Notes under the pieces: generated by a model
Databases searched by the model: none
What the model saw: the letters and a program-made list of their open reading frames with translations, nothing else
What the model was told of the DNA's origin: nothing
Assembly (NCBI GenBank): GCA_963555705.1
Contig: OY743180.1
Coordinates: 37,418,129-37,482,128, forward strand
Length of the DNA: 64,000 nt
Origin: Ligustrum vulgare
Taxonomy: Eukaryota > Streptophyta > Magnoliopsida > Lamiales > Oleaceae
Direction of reading: 5' to 3'
Program-made: the position numbers and the translations under genes
In this document: piece after piece, positions 21,304 to 33,272 of the stretch
How the letters are laid out: each line of letters begins with the position of its first letter
How positions within the stretch are numbered: the first letter of the stretch is position 1

Positions 21304-22063
21304 TTATAGTTTAGAGGTTATCCGGAAGTGGTTGACTTGTTGCCCTAATGTAATCCCATGATTTGGGCACTTCCTAAGCATATCTTTGAATCTCTCCCAA
21401 GCTTCATGAAAGCTCTCCATCTCGAATTGTTGAAATGTATTAATATCATGCTTGAGTTTAGCAACTCTAGATGGTGGAAAATTTTTTGTAGTGAACCTTT
21501 GGAAAAACTCCACCCAAGTCGTGATGCTCCTCGGAGGCAAAGTGTCAAGTCATTCTCTTGCTTTATCTTTCAATGTATGTACAAATAACCTCATCCGGAT
21601 TGCCTCCACATTCACACCCTCATAGTTGAAGTTGCTACAAATCTCTAGGAATTGTACCACATGGGCATGTGGGTTTTCATCGGTCCTCCCATAGAATGAG
21701 ATGGTGTTGGAGAATAAATTGATGACATCCAGCCGAAGTTGAAAATTTGGATGATTGTAGGAGGGATAGACGATGCTTGATTGATTCTCGACAATAGGAG
21801 GATTCATGAAATCTCCAAAAAACATGTCTTCTTCATTAACAATGGGCTCTTGAGCTCTAGCTGCTTGAGGAACAAAACCGAGTGGGATTCCACCCCTTGG
21901 AGGAATTACAACTGGAGCATTTAGCTCGATGTTAACTCTTTATCCTTCCATCCCAGTAAGAAGTTGTCTCCTAGCTTCCCGTTGTTCCCTTAACCTACGT
22001 CAAAAAGTTCCTTCGATATCCGGATCTATTTCAACTAGATCAAGACTTCTACTTCGACGCATG
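21304..22063 (-). pseudogene. Athila A3 gag fragment
   Basis: The minus-strand frame runs from near the PBS: RRSRSLDLVEIDPDIEGTF (with a stop soon after), then NHPNFQLRLDVINLFSNTIS, DENPHAHVVQFLEICSNF, LPPRSITTWVEFFQRFTTKN, FPPSRVAKLKHDI and CPNHGI. This is a typical Athila gag N-terminal domain. At least two in-frame stops occur near the start, and the end is truncated at about 21300. No protease follows. Confidence 0.85.
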
Positions 22064-22202
22064 CACAATTAACAACCTAGAACAACAAAAGAAATTAGAA
22101 GATTTCTTACAGAAAACAAAACAAAAGAAAATTTGTACAAGAAATAATAATAACAAAAATTCAAAACTAATATCAACTAAAATGTAATTTAAATAGAAAC
22201 AA

Positions 22203-22220
22203 TCCCCAGCAACGGCGCCA
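22203..22220 (-). other. Primer-binding site, tRNA-Asp type (Athila A3)
   Basis: The minus strand reads TGGCGCCGTTGCTGGGGA, one mismatch from the tRNA-Asp complement, 6 bp from the LTR boundary at 22227. Confidence 0.85.
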
Positions 22221-22788
22221 AAAACTTGTTCGCTAGAAACACACCGCAAGTGCACGAGTCGCATACAAGTGATAGTGGACTAATTGAGTCCGGTTTATCG
22301 ATCCCACAAGGATTGTATATTTCAACTACACTCTAGTATAATTAATTTTAACAAGAAACACACACAAAAAAGATTTGATTGGGAATGTTCTCGTACTAGA
22401 ATTAAAGTTGCAATTGTAAATAATGTAGTGCCCCGAGTTCCGTATACCCGGTTCACTACGTCATTTTCTGTCTAAATTTTTCGAATAATATTTTTTTGCA
22501 GAAGAAATAATTGAAATTCATTTTTGGCAACATTAAATAAACTGTAATGGCCGATAAAATTGAAAACATTTATGAAACCATTTGAAATAGTAAATCGAAC
22601 CATTAATATTGTAAAGAAATTGCCAATGTCATAATTTCTCAAATAAATGAACTTCTCTAAATTATTCGATTGTTTGGAAAATACGGAAATCATTAATGTC
22701 AAACTTTCAACAGTTTAACGATTATTGCCACCATCATTCATCGCTCGCCACCGTCTCCGAAATCTGCAAAACTGTTAAAAAGTAGGGT

Positions 22789-22812
22789 GAGTATTTCATG
22801 GGGGAAATACTC
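22789..22812 (+). other. Conserved hairpin of S-family LTRs (S2 copy)
   Basis: GAGTATTTC and GAAATACTC form a 9-bp stem. Equivalents lie at 37251-37271, 51700-51722 and 54756-54776, each followed by AGTAG(A/G). Confidence 0.7.
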
Positions 22813-23695
22813 AGTAGACTCATCGCAAATTAATTAATTTATAAGATGATTAAACACATAAATCCCGGCTCTTTATAAAACGGGCATTGATAGAGCTTCT
22901 TTATAAAACGGCTCTTGATAAAACTCATATTGTGCATTACAGCACGGGACATATTTTGCAAATCATAGGCTCTTTGAAAATAGCTCTTTGAAAACCATAT
23001 ACTTATAAAAACATTTTAATTATGCCAAGCATAATTTCTTTTGAAAGCATAACATAAGATAGGATTGAAATACTCATAAACATAGGGAGACACAAGAACT
23101 TTACCGAACTTAGGTGGCAAGAATTCTTATGCAGTAAAATCATAATAACAGTAAGTATACCAAAACATAATTCTTGAAATTCATAGGGATCATTTCCATC
23201 ATAACATAAGATAGGATCGAAATCCTCATAAACATATGAGACAGGAATTTTACCGAACTTAGGTGGTAAATCCTCATAAACATATGGAAACATAGGAATT
23301 TTACCGAACTTCGTGGCAAATCCTCATAAACTTATGGAGACACAAGAATTTTACCGAACTTCGTGGCAAGAATTCTTATGTGCATAGCAATGATCCAAAA
23401 CATATAAAACATTATCGTAAAAACATAGGGTATACTTACTTTTCATAAAAACATAAGGTATATTTACCTTTCATAAAACATACTTAATTTTCTTGAAAAT
23501 TGACTTTCACAAGTCACATGACATTTATATGAAATCATAATTTAAATCAATTAATAAGTGCGAGTCTACCTCAAATCCGACGAGTGCAAAGTTGAGCGGG
23601 AATGACTTCAATTTCTTTAAATTCTCCGTACGCTTCGTCTTAGCCAATAAGTCACTTTAGTCTATCGAATATATAGTTCAAAATGATAAATTATA

Positions 23696-24062
23696 ATTTG
23701 AGGACTAAAATTGATGTTTTGAAAGTTGAGGGACTAAAATGAATACTTTTGAAAGTTTAGGGACTAAAATAGATATTTTGAAAGTTGAGGGATTAAAATG
23801 AATACTTTTGATAGTTGAGGGACTAAAATGAATATTTTCAAAAGTTGGGATTTAAAATGAATATTTTGAAAGTTGAGTCGGAAACTCAAAACAATAGGGT
23901 TGAAATAATATATTTTAAAACAATAGGGGCTGATTAAAACTCATTTAAAACTTAAGGGCTGAAATTGATAAGTTTAAAAGCTGAAAGGACTGAAATAAAA
24001 CCTTTGAAACTAAAAGGGACTGAATTGGATTGTTTTAAAATCATAGGGACTAAACTGCAGAT
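23696..24062. repeat. GGGACTAAAATGA degenerate minisatellite (S2)
   Basis: About ten units of 29-31 bp with consensus GGGACTAAAATGAATA..TTTTGAAAGTT(GA). The best units lie between 23715 and 23880. Homologous arrays are in S3 (about 37790-38060), S4 (about 52150-52340) and S5 (about 55180-55520). Confidence 0.85.
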
Positions 24063-24072
24063 TCTGAAAATT

Positions 24073-24345
24073 AATATAATATATCAGATCTTTATCTTCT
24101 CTCTCTCTCACAACTCGTTCACGATCAACAGAGAGGAGAGAAAGGCGAAAGATAGAGAGAAGAAAATGGCGATCGGCTGTCTTGGGTCCGAACGGTGATT
24201 TCGCCGGCGCAACACCGGGGCTGGGTACGGGGAGTGGCGATGGTGCAATTAGGATAGTTTCTGGGCTGATTTGGGGGCGATTTAAGGTGAAACCGAAGCT
24301 AGGGTTCGCGGTTCTTCCGGCGAAGGGAGCGGCGCTTGAGGTAAG
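24073..24345 (+). promoter_or_regulatory. S2 promoter module: TATA, CT tract, GC leader, splice donor
   Basis: AATATAATATATCAGATC (24073-24090) is followed by a TCTTCTCTCTCTC tract, a GC-rich leader and the consensus 5' splice site at 24341. The same order is kept in S3, S4 and S5. Promoter and splicing activity are inferred from sequence only. Confidence 0.55.
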
Positions 24346-26059
24346 TAATTGGCTCCATTGATTCTTGGGTTTTGATTTTTGGATGATTGATTTGGGACTA
24401 GGTTTGATCGATGATGAAATGATGAATACTGTGGTTGATTGCAAATTGGTTGATGGTTATGGTTGCTGTGGAATTGATGTTGGTGTGGTTGATTCATGGT
24501 GATGAAGGTGGAGCTTATGCAGTGTAAGAAAACGTCCATGAGTGATAATGGTGATTGGCTACTGGTTGGCAAATTTGTGAATTGGAGCTTGCAGGCAGTA
24601 GAGATGGTATTTGAAGCGTAAGTGATTGATAATGGGTTGGTTTGATGGACTGATGATGCTTGGTTGTCTAGCTGCAGGAGGGAACTGTAGTGTTGTGTGA
24701 TGATGGTGATGAATGCTAAGTTGATAGCTGGAGATGGAGATGAATTTATTGTGTTTCATGTCGTGACTTGGTACTGGTTAGGAATTAAAGAAGAAAGTAG
24801 TGGAGAATTTGGTAGGTTTGTGGTCTCCAGGTGCATGTGCTGAGTGGAATCTGATGATGGAAAATTGGTGCTGTAAAGGAATTTGTGGGGATATGAATGA
24901 TAATGATGAAGATGCTTTGTGTTGGGTGGAAAAAAACGTGGGGATGTAATCAACTAAAAATTTAACTATCTTTGATCAAGAAACGCTTTTAAAACATATA
25001 TATTTTGGACTGAAAAATACATTTTGAAAATAGTACTTTGAATAAATAATTAAAATAATATAATTTTAGAAATTCGGATTTTAATTTAAAATCGAACAAA
25101 TTCGATATTTCTTGACTTGGCTAGACGAATCCGTCGCGGCGTTAATTTCAAAATATTAGGTGAGATGGTAGCGACACAATTTTCTAAATATTAAAATAAT
25201 TATTAATTGCGTAAAAATTCTGGGTCGCTACAAATAAATAACTAGAAAAATGGTGATGAATAGATGATAAAGGAGTGTTGAGATTCTTGATTCCACTTGA
25301 CCATTACCTAATTGAATTATCACAAGCACATAGAAATGCAATTCATTAATCATGTTAGACCCAATTTTCCAAGCTTAGCCAATTACCTCTCTCGAGTGAA
25401 ATCAACCCTAATTAGTGGAATTAACCTACTATATCTCTATGTCGATTAAAAACACACAAATTGCATTAAACCTATGTGAAAATAGCTCAATGGGTCATCT
25501 AGGGTTTTATGTATATCTCTATCCTAAACAAGAACCTAGAGCAACTATTGTATTGATCTAGAATACACAACAATTTTTCAATAATTGCACATCCCATGAA
25601 ACCTAAGCATAAATGTGGCCATAATAAATGCTAGTCAATAAATACAACAATAAATGCACAAGATAATAAAAAGCTTAAATTCTTAATACAAGCATTAAAA
25701 TCAACTAAGCTAGGTCAAGCTTCATCAACATCCCAACACAAAATAGTTTAGCCCATAGTGAAATAACAATAAAATTCAAGAATTAAATACATCATTTCAA
25801 TATGAAGTAAAATAAATAGAGAAATATGAAGATTAAGCAAAAACACTTCCCTTCACCAATGATTCTTGCTTCAAAATATCACTATTCTTCCACAATAATG
25901 TTGATATTCCTCCCCAAATCAATATTCATCAACAAAACTATACAAAAACAAAAGGAAATTACAAGAGAAAAACAAGAAAAATCAAAGAGAGAAAGAGAGC
26001 TAGGGTTTCTTCCTTTGAAAGGAGGGAAAAAGTGATTCAAAAATACCCAAAATCACTCA

Positions 26060-26270
26060 AAATATACCCAAAATTGCGTAGATCCGCGTATAACAGCTTT
26101 TGGGCCGAACCAGGTCGCACCGGGTCGGCCCAGATTATTGCTCCATTTTATGATCACGCGATCGCGTGGCAGAGTACCTCGCGATCGCGTGGTTGAGGTG
26201 AAAAACTCTCGGGTTGAGTTTATGCCTAACTTCGCGAACGCGACATGTGCATAACCATGCGATCGCGTGG
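26060..26270 (-). promoter_or_regulatory. A3 LTR promoter: CGCGATCGCG palindromes upstream of TATA-like box
   Basis: Palindromes CACGCGATCGCGTGG (26155-26169), CGCGATCGCGTGG (26179-26192) and CATGCGATCGCGTGG (26256-26270), plus the variant TTCGCGAACGCGA (26231-26243). On the minus strand they precede GGGTATATTTTGAG (about 26057-26070). Confidence 0.55.
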
Positions 26271-26574
26271 TTGACCTGAGTGATGTTTTACAGCTTGATC
26301 CTCTTTTGATGATTTGCAATCGGGTCCTCCAACTTTCAATGTAGATCAACTTGACCCCAAACTTTGACTCTTTGATGGATTTGACTCTTTTCTCCTCAAT
26401 TTCTTCAAGTATTCATCCATTTAGCTTCTTTCTTGTGCTTTCTCCATGAAGTTGATTGTTAAACCTATTTAACCACAAAATATGCACAATTAAGTAGGTA
26501 TTTGTCCAAAATACTCCAAAAGTATTACTAAAAATATATGAAATATGCATGTAAAATGCACTCAACACCAATTT

Positions 26575-27143
26575 TCCCTCATAAAATGTTTTTTCCCTGT
26601 GTATATTGTAGTGCAAGCTGTTATGCAGTTTGTCAGTGATTTCCATTTTTTTTTCCAAAGCTGGCGTCCTTCTAAAGTTTTTTCTGAGAATATTGATGTC
26701 TCACCAAGGCTTTGTGTATGCCTTCCTTGGTATATTTATTCATACTGCATATCAAATACATAATCATAATCTGGAGTATATGAATTAGGATACCTTTGCA
26801 GATGAGTATCTTGATACACTTGAATGTCATGTTGAATCCTTTAAGTGTATTCTATTGGAAAGGCTTCCCATGGAGCATCATCTGAATAATCTGGACAAAT
26901 TTGAGGTGGAATTGATTGATTTATTTCTGCCATGCGCCTTTGATATTCATGAAACTCCTTTGGATAATGTTCCCAATCTTTGTGCATGTTGAACGACTGG
27001 ATTGCATACTCCTTGACACTTCTAATATGAGTGTAGACCTGTGATTCAGTGAAATAACATTGCCTTTGAAAGATTAAGCCCACATAAATATTAAGTGCAG
27101 AAGTTCTGAGGTCTTTAAATTTTAAAGAAAAGGCTTTGAACAT
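26575..27143 (-). pseudogene. Endogenous pararetrovirus, C-terminal region after RNase H
   Basis: A minus-strand open frame (27143-26841) continues, after a stop, to about 26600 with tyrosine-rich sequence (QVYQDTHLQRYPNSYTPDYD). No recognised domain. It follows the RNase H frame within a few bases and in the same direction, so it is read as part of the same viral polyprotein region or a following ORF. It is truncated by the Athila A3 LTR at 26564. Confidence 0.55.
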
Positions 27144-27149
27144 TTTTAT

Positions 27150-28020
27150 CTAATGTGGAATTGGATGAGACCATTCAAAAAAATTTTTTGCAAAATGGTC
27201 CACATGCAAAAAAGGAAAGTTTAATTGCATCAGGGAGAAAGACTCAAGTGCACTTTGGACATTGAATGACATTCCAGTTTGCCAATTTTCCAAATGCTGC
27301 CATAGAAAGCAAAGAGTTTCTTTTGAGAATCTGGCTGTTAAATACCTGGGGTCAAAACGGAATAGAGTAAAGAAAGGGTAATCTGGATGAAATCCAAGAC
27401 CACCAAGTGTTTCAATTTTGGTTTGTCGTATAACAATGGACTGGTATTTTAGCACGAGTTCTTTGGATTTGGACTTGAGAGTTTTGGATCTTATGAGTTC
27501 ATAGAGTTCAGGAGGAAAGGGAGAAGAGTCTTTGAAGGGGAATTGATTTGAACTCATTTTTGTATCCATCATACAGATGACTGGAATGGTTGGGGGAGGT
27601 AATATGAGAGAGATTTTTGGTCTGGAGAGGAGATCTGGTAACAAATTATGTTTTCCTTTGATATGCTTGACATCAAATTCAACGTTTGAGAACAATTCTG
27701 CCCATTTGAGTAGTTGTGAGTTTGGGATCTGTTTTCTTTTAAAGGCGAGCATCTTTGGAAAAGATGACTCCATTTCCACTAGAAACTTGTGTTCAATGAG
27801 ATGAAACAGGAATTTTTCTATTCCTCTTTTGACTGCTAGGATTTCTCTGAAAGTGGAATGATAGTGCTTTTCTGGTTCAGTGAATGATCCACTTTTGTAT
27901 CCACGGATGTCTTTTTCCATCTTTTTCTTCAAGCAAGAAGTTGCCCAAAAGCAATCATTTGCATAGGTTCGAAGGACACATTTTCCATCCGAAGGGATTT
28001 GTAGGGGCGGGAAATCTTTT
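27150..28020 (-). pseudogene. Endogenous pararetrovirus RNase H domain and downstream part
   Basis: The minus-strand frame carries EKHYHSTFREILAVKRGIEK and FDVKHIKGKHNLLPDLLSRP, the caulimovirid RNase H region, then about 150 residues of less conserved C-terminal sequence. It directly follows the RT segment. The frame is open from 27932 to 27150, with residual coding upstream to about 28020. Confidence 0.8.
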
Positions 28021-28215
28021 ACCTTTTGTTTGATAGATTTAACTGCCTAAGTTTGAGTAGATGACCAAGGAGGAGGATCTTTTTTTGAGCATGAGCTGTA
28101 ATTGTTTAATTATGGATGAAAAATGATCACTGAATTCTTCCATATAATTTACAACTCCAAGAAATTGTTGAACTTCCTTTTTTGACAAATTTTCATCTGG
28201 AAATTTAAGGATTTC

Positions 28216-29110
28216 CTAGCCAACATGAGGCTGCAGTGAATATTGACCATCTTTAATATACATCCCTAAGAAATCTGCTTCATTAACACCAATCACCATT
28301 TTCTTTTGGGAAAGCATAATACCATATTGTTTAACAATATCTGTGAACTTAGAAAGCAAGCTGGCATGGGACTCTTCATCTTCAGAAAATAATAAGATAT
28401 CATCAATGTAAACCAACGCTGTCTCCAGTAATGGATCAAATATTTTTGTCATTACTTTCTGAAAGAGTGAAGGGGCAGTCTTCAATCCAAAGGCATCATT
28501 GTCCATTAGTAGTGATGATTAGGAATACATAATGTTGTTTTGTGCATTTCTTCCGATTTAATCCCCAATTGCCAAAATCCAGCTTTAAGATCAAACTTTG
28601 AAAAAATATTTGCATGAGATAGATTTGTAAACATTGTTTTTCGATTCGGAAGAGGGAATTTATCATCTGCAAGGAAAGCATTCAGTGGCTTGTAGTCAAT
28701 GACTAGTCTTAATTTTCCTCGAACTTGTTCACTTCGTTTATTGACATAGAATGCTTGACACACCCATTGTGAGTTTGTTGGTTCAATAAGTCCTTCATCT
28801 TGTAATTGAGCAAGTTCTTTAGTAGCAAGTTGAAGATGTTCTGGGTTCATTCCAAGATGGCTATCTTTTGTGGGATTGATATCTTCATTTTTCTTGAAAG
28901 GGAGAGAAATGAAGAAGTTTGAATTTTTCCAGAGGGGATCTGTGCATTTAGTGAGGAAATCAGAATGAAATTCTGCACAACAATTTCGGACAAGTGTTTC
29001 AGTGATGTTTGGAATGGTTATGGAAAAATAGAAAGTCATTTGGATGTAGGGTTGAAAGTAGGACTTGAACCCAAGACCATTTGGGCGAGGAATAACATTC
29101 TTTTTCCATA
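28216..29110 (-). pseudogene. Endogenous pararetrovirus reverse transcriptase
   Basis: The minus-strand reading shows KLRLVIDYKPLN, KFDLKAGFWQLGI, CIPNHHY, then GLKTAPSLFQKVM and the catalytic YIDDILLFS (about 28395-28425). Sequence style (VIDYKPLN, FGLKTAPSLFQ) is Caulimoviridae rather than Ty3. A stop codon and a 1-bp frameshift near 28495-28515 separate the fingers and palm parts, so it is non-functional. Confidence 0.9.
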
Positions 29111-29126
29111 ACTGTTTAATAATATC

Positions 29127-29444
29127 CTATGCAAGGATAATATCTTTACCAGGCAAAGAGGAACCTAGTAATTTATTAGAGATACCAAGGTTAGCAAAAA
29201 ACTGAATTGTAACAGGCTTGCTGATTATTTCTGTTGAAAAATTGTCTCCATTTGCTGCTTGAAAGATTTTTCGATGGTTTTTCCACATATGTGTAGGGAG
29301 AATGGTAGAATTTAGGATGGAACATGCAGCACTAGTATCAAATAATCCAGCAACTGTTATGGGCCTTTCATACTTTCCTGTAAAAAGTTTAACTTCAATC
29401 ATGGGCAGCGATATGGATGAAAAGGCCGCATTGACAAGTTGCAT
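29127..29444 (-). pseudogene. Endogenous pararetrovirus aspartic protease
   Basis: A frame of 105 codons with VAGLFDTSAACSIL: the catalytic triplet reads D-T-S in place of D-T/S-G. It sits between the zinc-knuckle coat protein and RT, the expected caulimovirid order. Confidence 0.75.
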
Positions 29445-29508
29445 GCCATAACATTCTTCTATGTCAAAATATTCATTAGAATCATAACAGATTCATCAGA
29501 ATCATACT

Positions 29509-30590
29509 CTAGGGCGAAGATAGTTTGTTAAGTTTGCTCATCTTCCTCAGAGAATAATGATTCAAGATCTTCATCATCATAGTCGATTTTTGTGGCCGTA
29601 AAGACTTATGAAGAATTTTGTCCTTCTTTCTACTTGGACAGGCTTTTGCAAAGTGACCTTTCTTCCGACAGATGAAGCACCTATTTCCTTTGTTTTTTGT
29701 AAATTTTCTCCTGAAAAATCTTTTCTTTTTTCGAAAAGGATTAAAGGCTTCTCTTCGAGAAAACTTCACTCTTCTTTTATGGAATTTCTTCTTTCCTCTG
29801 CAATCACAGTCTTTCATGTTTCTGCTACACTTGATTTGAAAATAAGGCTTTTCACAAGCCTTTTCCAATTTTTTTCCAGTTGCATTGATATCTTTGAGGA
29901 AAGCATTTTGGTTGCACAACTTCTTCAACGTTTTCATTATCCAATTGTGAAGTTGTCCCCTCAATTCCATTGTCCTTAATATCTCTTGTCCGAGAGGTTG
30001 AGGAATCGACTCCAGATATGCTTGCTTGATATTTGAATCATCTGGACCTCGAGATAGTATATTTGAGCAGCATTCTTGAAATGTTTTTCGAGATCTTTTG
30101 GATTATAGGAACAAAACTTTAATTTAAAGAATTCTTCTCTGGCGATTTCCTTGTCGTGATCAGACTTTCCACGGAATTCCCAATATAATGCATTCATAAA
30201 TGCATCTGTGGTATTTGTCTCTTGAGTGAGCTAGCGTTGCTTGTATTCTCCCATTGAATCATACCAATATCTAAGAAATCCTGTGATCCTTGCCAGGAAG
30301 GCTTTTATAACCTTTGTGTAGGTCATGTTTGGCTTTTGAAGTTCGGCAGTATACCAAGTTTTCATTTCTTGCAACCTGTATTTCCACTGTGGAGGAGGAA
30401 TATCATCAAATGTGAACTTTGGAGGAGTAGTTCCATTTGAAGAATAATAATTATTAGTCATATGGGGCTCCATCATTTCCTCATCAACAACTTCAGTTTC
30501 TTCAACAACAGGGTAATTCGTTCTTTGAGTTTGGCTTGTTTGGGATTGACTTATTTGTTCTTGGTCAACCATATAAAGAGGTGGATTTTC
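29509..30590 (-). pseudogene. Endogenous pararetrovirus coat-protein region with zinc knuckle
   Basis: Three minus-strand frame segments follow one another: 30572-30231 (acidic start, then YRLQEMKTWYTAELQKP), 30197-29976 (NALYWEFRGKSDHDKEIARE) and 29970-29509, which ends in a strongly basic stretch plus the CCHC knuckle CFICRKKGHFAKAC (about 29660-29700). This is the caulimovirid capsid arrangement. Frameshifts near 30230 and 29975 break it. Confidence 0.8.
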
Positions 30591-31167
30591 ATCGCAGACT
30601 CACTAGATGTTTCTTCAAAGATTTCAATGAATTCAGACTCGGAGGTTTCAGAATTGCTGGTATAATTTGTGGCAGTATGGATAGGAAGAGTATGGGCTTG
30701 TTGAAGGAATGTGGAAATAGGATTTTTTATCATCATTTGAAGTTGTTTCTCAGATTTTTGTGATGGAGGTTCTTGTATAGACAAGGGTTTTGTTCGTTGG
30801 ATAAATCTAGTCTTTTTGGGAGGCATAGAAGCTTTTTTCTTTTGTTCCCATTCTTCTGGTGTAAAAAGGGTTGATGTAAATCCTTCATAGGTAGAGGAAA
30901 TTAAGGGTCCTATTTGGGAGTTTTGAGTGATAGAATAAGATGATGAATAGTATGGTGTTGAGGGAGGAATCCTTGGGTTTGATTCAAGAGATGCAAGTTG
31001 AGTTTTAAGGTTTCTGATTTCTCTTTCTTGGGTATCAAATGGTATCTGATTTTGCAAGCGAGCCATTATGTCTGCATGGAGAATTTCAATTCTTTGTTTA
31101 CAGGCTTGAAGAGGTGTGAGGAGAATTTGAGTTTGATGTTGAAGATTCTGTTCAATCCTTTGCTGAC

Positions 31168-32826
31168 TGATAAGTGTGCATTTTACACACTTATTGTGCT
31201 TTTAAATAGACAATTTAATTGACAAATTGAGCAAATATCTACTTATATATTGTGTTTATCTTGTACAATTAGGTACAACCTCAGTTGGAAAGCAAATGGA
31301 CAAGATTGGAGTGCAATCAAGCTAAAAGAGGAGCAAATTTGATGTCTAAGGACCTAATTGAAAGAAATCAAAAGTTCAGGGACTCAATTGCAATATCTCA
31401 GAAAGTTGGAGGACTAAAGATGCAAATATTTCAGGGGCATATTTGTAATAAAAGTCAAAATTCGAGGACTAAATTGAAGAAGACCAGAAGTTGGAGGACC
31501 CAATTGCAAATCATGGAAGGACAGGGATGCCAGTGAACCACGCGATCGCTTGGAGCTACCATGTTGCGTTCGCGAACTAGGCCACAGATCCAACCCGAGA
31601 TATTTCAACCTAACCACGCGATCGCGAGGCACTCAGCCACGCGATCGCGTGGGCAGAATTTTTACACAATCGGATTTTATTTTCTGTTTTTAGTATTTTA
31701 AGTTAAGGCCGTGTTTGGCTCGTATGGGGCGCGTTTTTGGACCTTTTTTAGGTCACATTTTTGGGGGTATTTATACCCCCACTTCTCTCTTCAACTTGAC
31801 CCCAAAAATTTTTCTTGACAAAAACCCTAGCCCCCTTCCCTCTTTTCTCTCTTTTCTTTTCTTTTCTTTTCTTTTTCTTTTCTTTGTTTTTGATTTAGTT
31901 TGTAAATTAGTTTGTAGTTTAGTTGTGTTTCTAAGTTACTAGCACCATTTGGATCAAAGAAGTAAGAAGTAAGTGGAAATACAAAGCATTGTTGAAAGAT
32001 TCTTGGAGCAAAAATCAAGGGAAGTGTTGTATTTCATTTTTCTTGTATTTTTATCCTTAATTTCTATATTTTGTGATGTATTTTCATAAACCTTATCTTT
32101 TGTGGAATATTTATATAATGGGCTAGTTGTTTTATGTTGGGATGATTGATGTAGCTTAACTTAGTTTAAGTAATTTTAATGTTTGTTTATTAATATTGAG
32201 CTTATTTCATGTGTGTTTGTTATTGAGATTATTCCATGTGTTTGATTGATCACCAAATATATGTTTTGTGAAGTGTATGATAATCGAGAGATATTATGCA
32301 TTTTAGACCAAATAACAAATGCTCTAGGTTCTTGTTAAGGATAGAGATATACCTTAAACCCTAGATGATCCATTGAGCTATTTTCATAAAGAGTTAATGC
32401 AATTGATTGGGCTTTAATCGACATAGAGATATAGTAGGTTAAACCAATTGATTATGGTTAATTTTACTCGAGAGAGGTAATTAGCTAAGCTTGGAAAATC
32501 GGGTCTAACATTGTAAATGAGTAATTTATTAATTTGCATGTGTTGAGAAATTACTTAAGCAAGAGTTAAGTGAAATCATGAATCCCAACTATTTTATCGT
32601 CCATTTTCCTTATTTTAATTCGATTTAGAATTATTTTCTTTAATTTAGAATTTACAAAAATCCAACTTTTAATTGTGTGTTTCCTTTTATTGTTAGAATT
32701 AAATTAATTAAAGTTGTATAATCCAAAGTAAACATTCCTCGTGGGATCGACAATCCGGACTCAAAAAGTCCACTTTATTACTTGTACACGACCCGTGCGC
32801 TTGCGGTACACTATTTTGAGCGAACA
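31168..32826 (+). mobile_element. Athila-like solo LTR (1659 bp) in the pararetrovirus
   Basis: It starts TGATAAGTGTGCATTTTACA and ends GGTACACTATTTTGAGCGAACA's terminal CA, with exact duplications CTGAC at 31163-31167 and 32827-32831. Athila features: GGACTAAATTG-type repeats (31345-31510), CGCGATCGCG palindromes, TATA near 31770, a TTTTC-rich tract (31838-31880), and the U5 signature (TCGTGGGATCGACAATCC, GACCCGTGCGCTTGCGGTAC) near its end. Orientation is opposite to the virus. Confidence 0.9.
31538..31780 (+). promoter_or_regulatory. Solo-LTR promoter: CGCGATCGCG palindromes upstream of TATA
   Basis: Palindromes lie at 31538-31551 (CACGCGATCGCTTGG), 31614-31629 and 31637-31652 (CACGCGATCGCGTGG), with TTCGCGAA at 31569-31576. 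TATTTATACCCC (31768-31779) lies about 120 nt downstream. Confidence 0.6.
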
Positions 32827-33272
32827 CTGACTTTGATCAATCCTTTTTAACAAGACATTTTGTTGTGTTGCATTTTTTGACTGCCAATTTAAGGTTGCTT
32901 CTGCCGTTGAGAGTGGTTGCACTGATCCATATGGCTTTCTAGTGCTTAGATTTTTTATCTTCCATGAGTGAGTAGACTGGTCATTTTCAAATGTTTCTAA
33001 GGGAGGAAATTCTTCTCTAAAAGGTGGATGAAACATGGCTATTGGCAGTGGAGATGTAGATTCCTTCTTTATTACAGAACTAGTTGATTATATTAAAGTT
33101 CCATTTTTAATTGAGTGCAATTGAATTTAAAAAAAAAAAATCAAATTGAAATAATACTTGATTTATCCCAATTCACGTGGGATAAATATCTGTCACATTA
33201 TTTCATAATTTTTTTCATTTCCTCCATTTTTTTTTCTAACCAGTTGTGCTATTTCTCTAACACAATAACTAC

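Larger units (their letters stand above)
22424..25232 (+). mobile_element. Solo LTR S2 (2809 bp)
   Basis: It starts TGTAGTGCCCCGAGTTCCG and ends GGGTCGCTACA, with exact duplications AATAA at 22419-22423 and 25233-25237. It contains the family hairpin (22789-22812), a GGGACTAAAATGA minisatellite (about 23696-24062), TATA and CT-rich tract (24073-24115), GC-rich leader (24115-24340) and splice donor GAG/GTAAGTAA at 24341. No internal coding region or PBS/PPT is present; hence solo LTR, though a non-autonomous element with single-unit structure cannot be excluded. Confidence 0.85.
22227..26564 (-). repeat. 5' LTR of Athila A3, split by solo LTR S2
   Basis: The minus-strand LTR starts TGAGTGCATTTTACATGC at 26564 and ends ..TTTCTAGCGAACA at 22227. 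It is interrupted at 22424-25232 by S2 with duplicated AATAA. Without the insert it is about 1.5 kb. It has the Athila U5 signature (CACTTGCGGTGTG near 22240), CGCGATCGCG palindromes (26155-26270), and a TATA-like box near 26060. Confidence 0.85.
30573..33090 (-). pseudogene. Endogenous pararetrovirus N-terminal region, split by a solo LTR
   Basis: The minus-strand parts are 33090-32832 (FPPLETFENDQSTHSWKI, then TLNWQSKNATQQNVLLKRI) and 31162-30573 (a predicted coiled coil starting before MARLQNQIPFDTQ, then a Pro/Ser-rich linker). They are separated by the solo LTR 31168-32826. The pieces precede the coat protein, as in caulimovirids with one long ORF. The movement-protein part is not found upstream of 33090, so the 5' end is truncated. 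Florendovirus/petuvirus affinity is a guess from layout. Confidence 0.65.
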
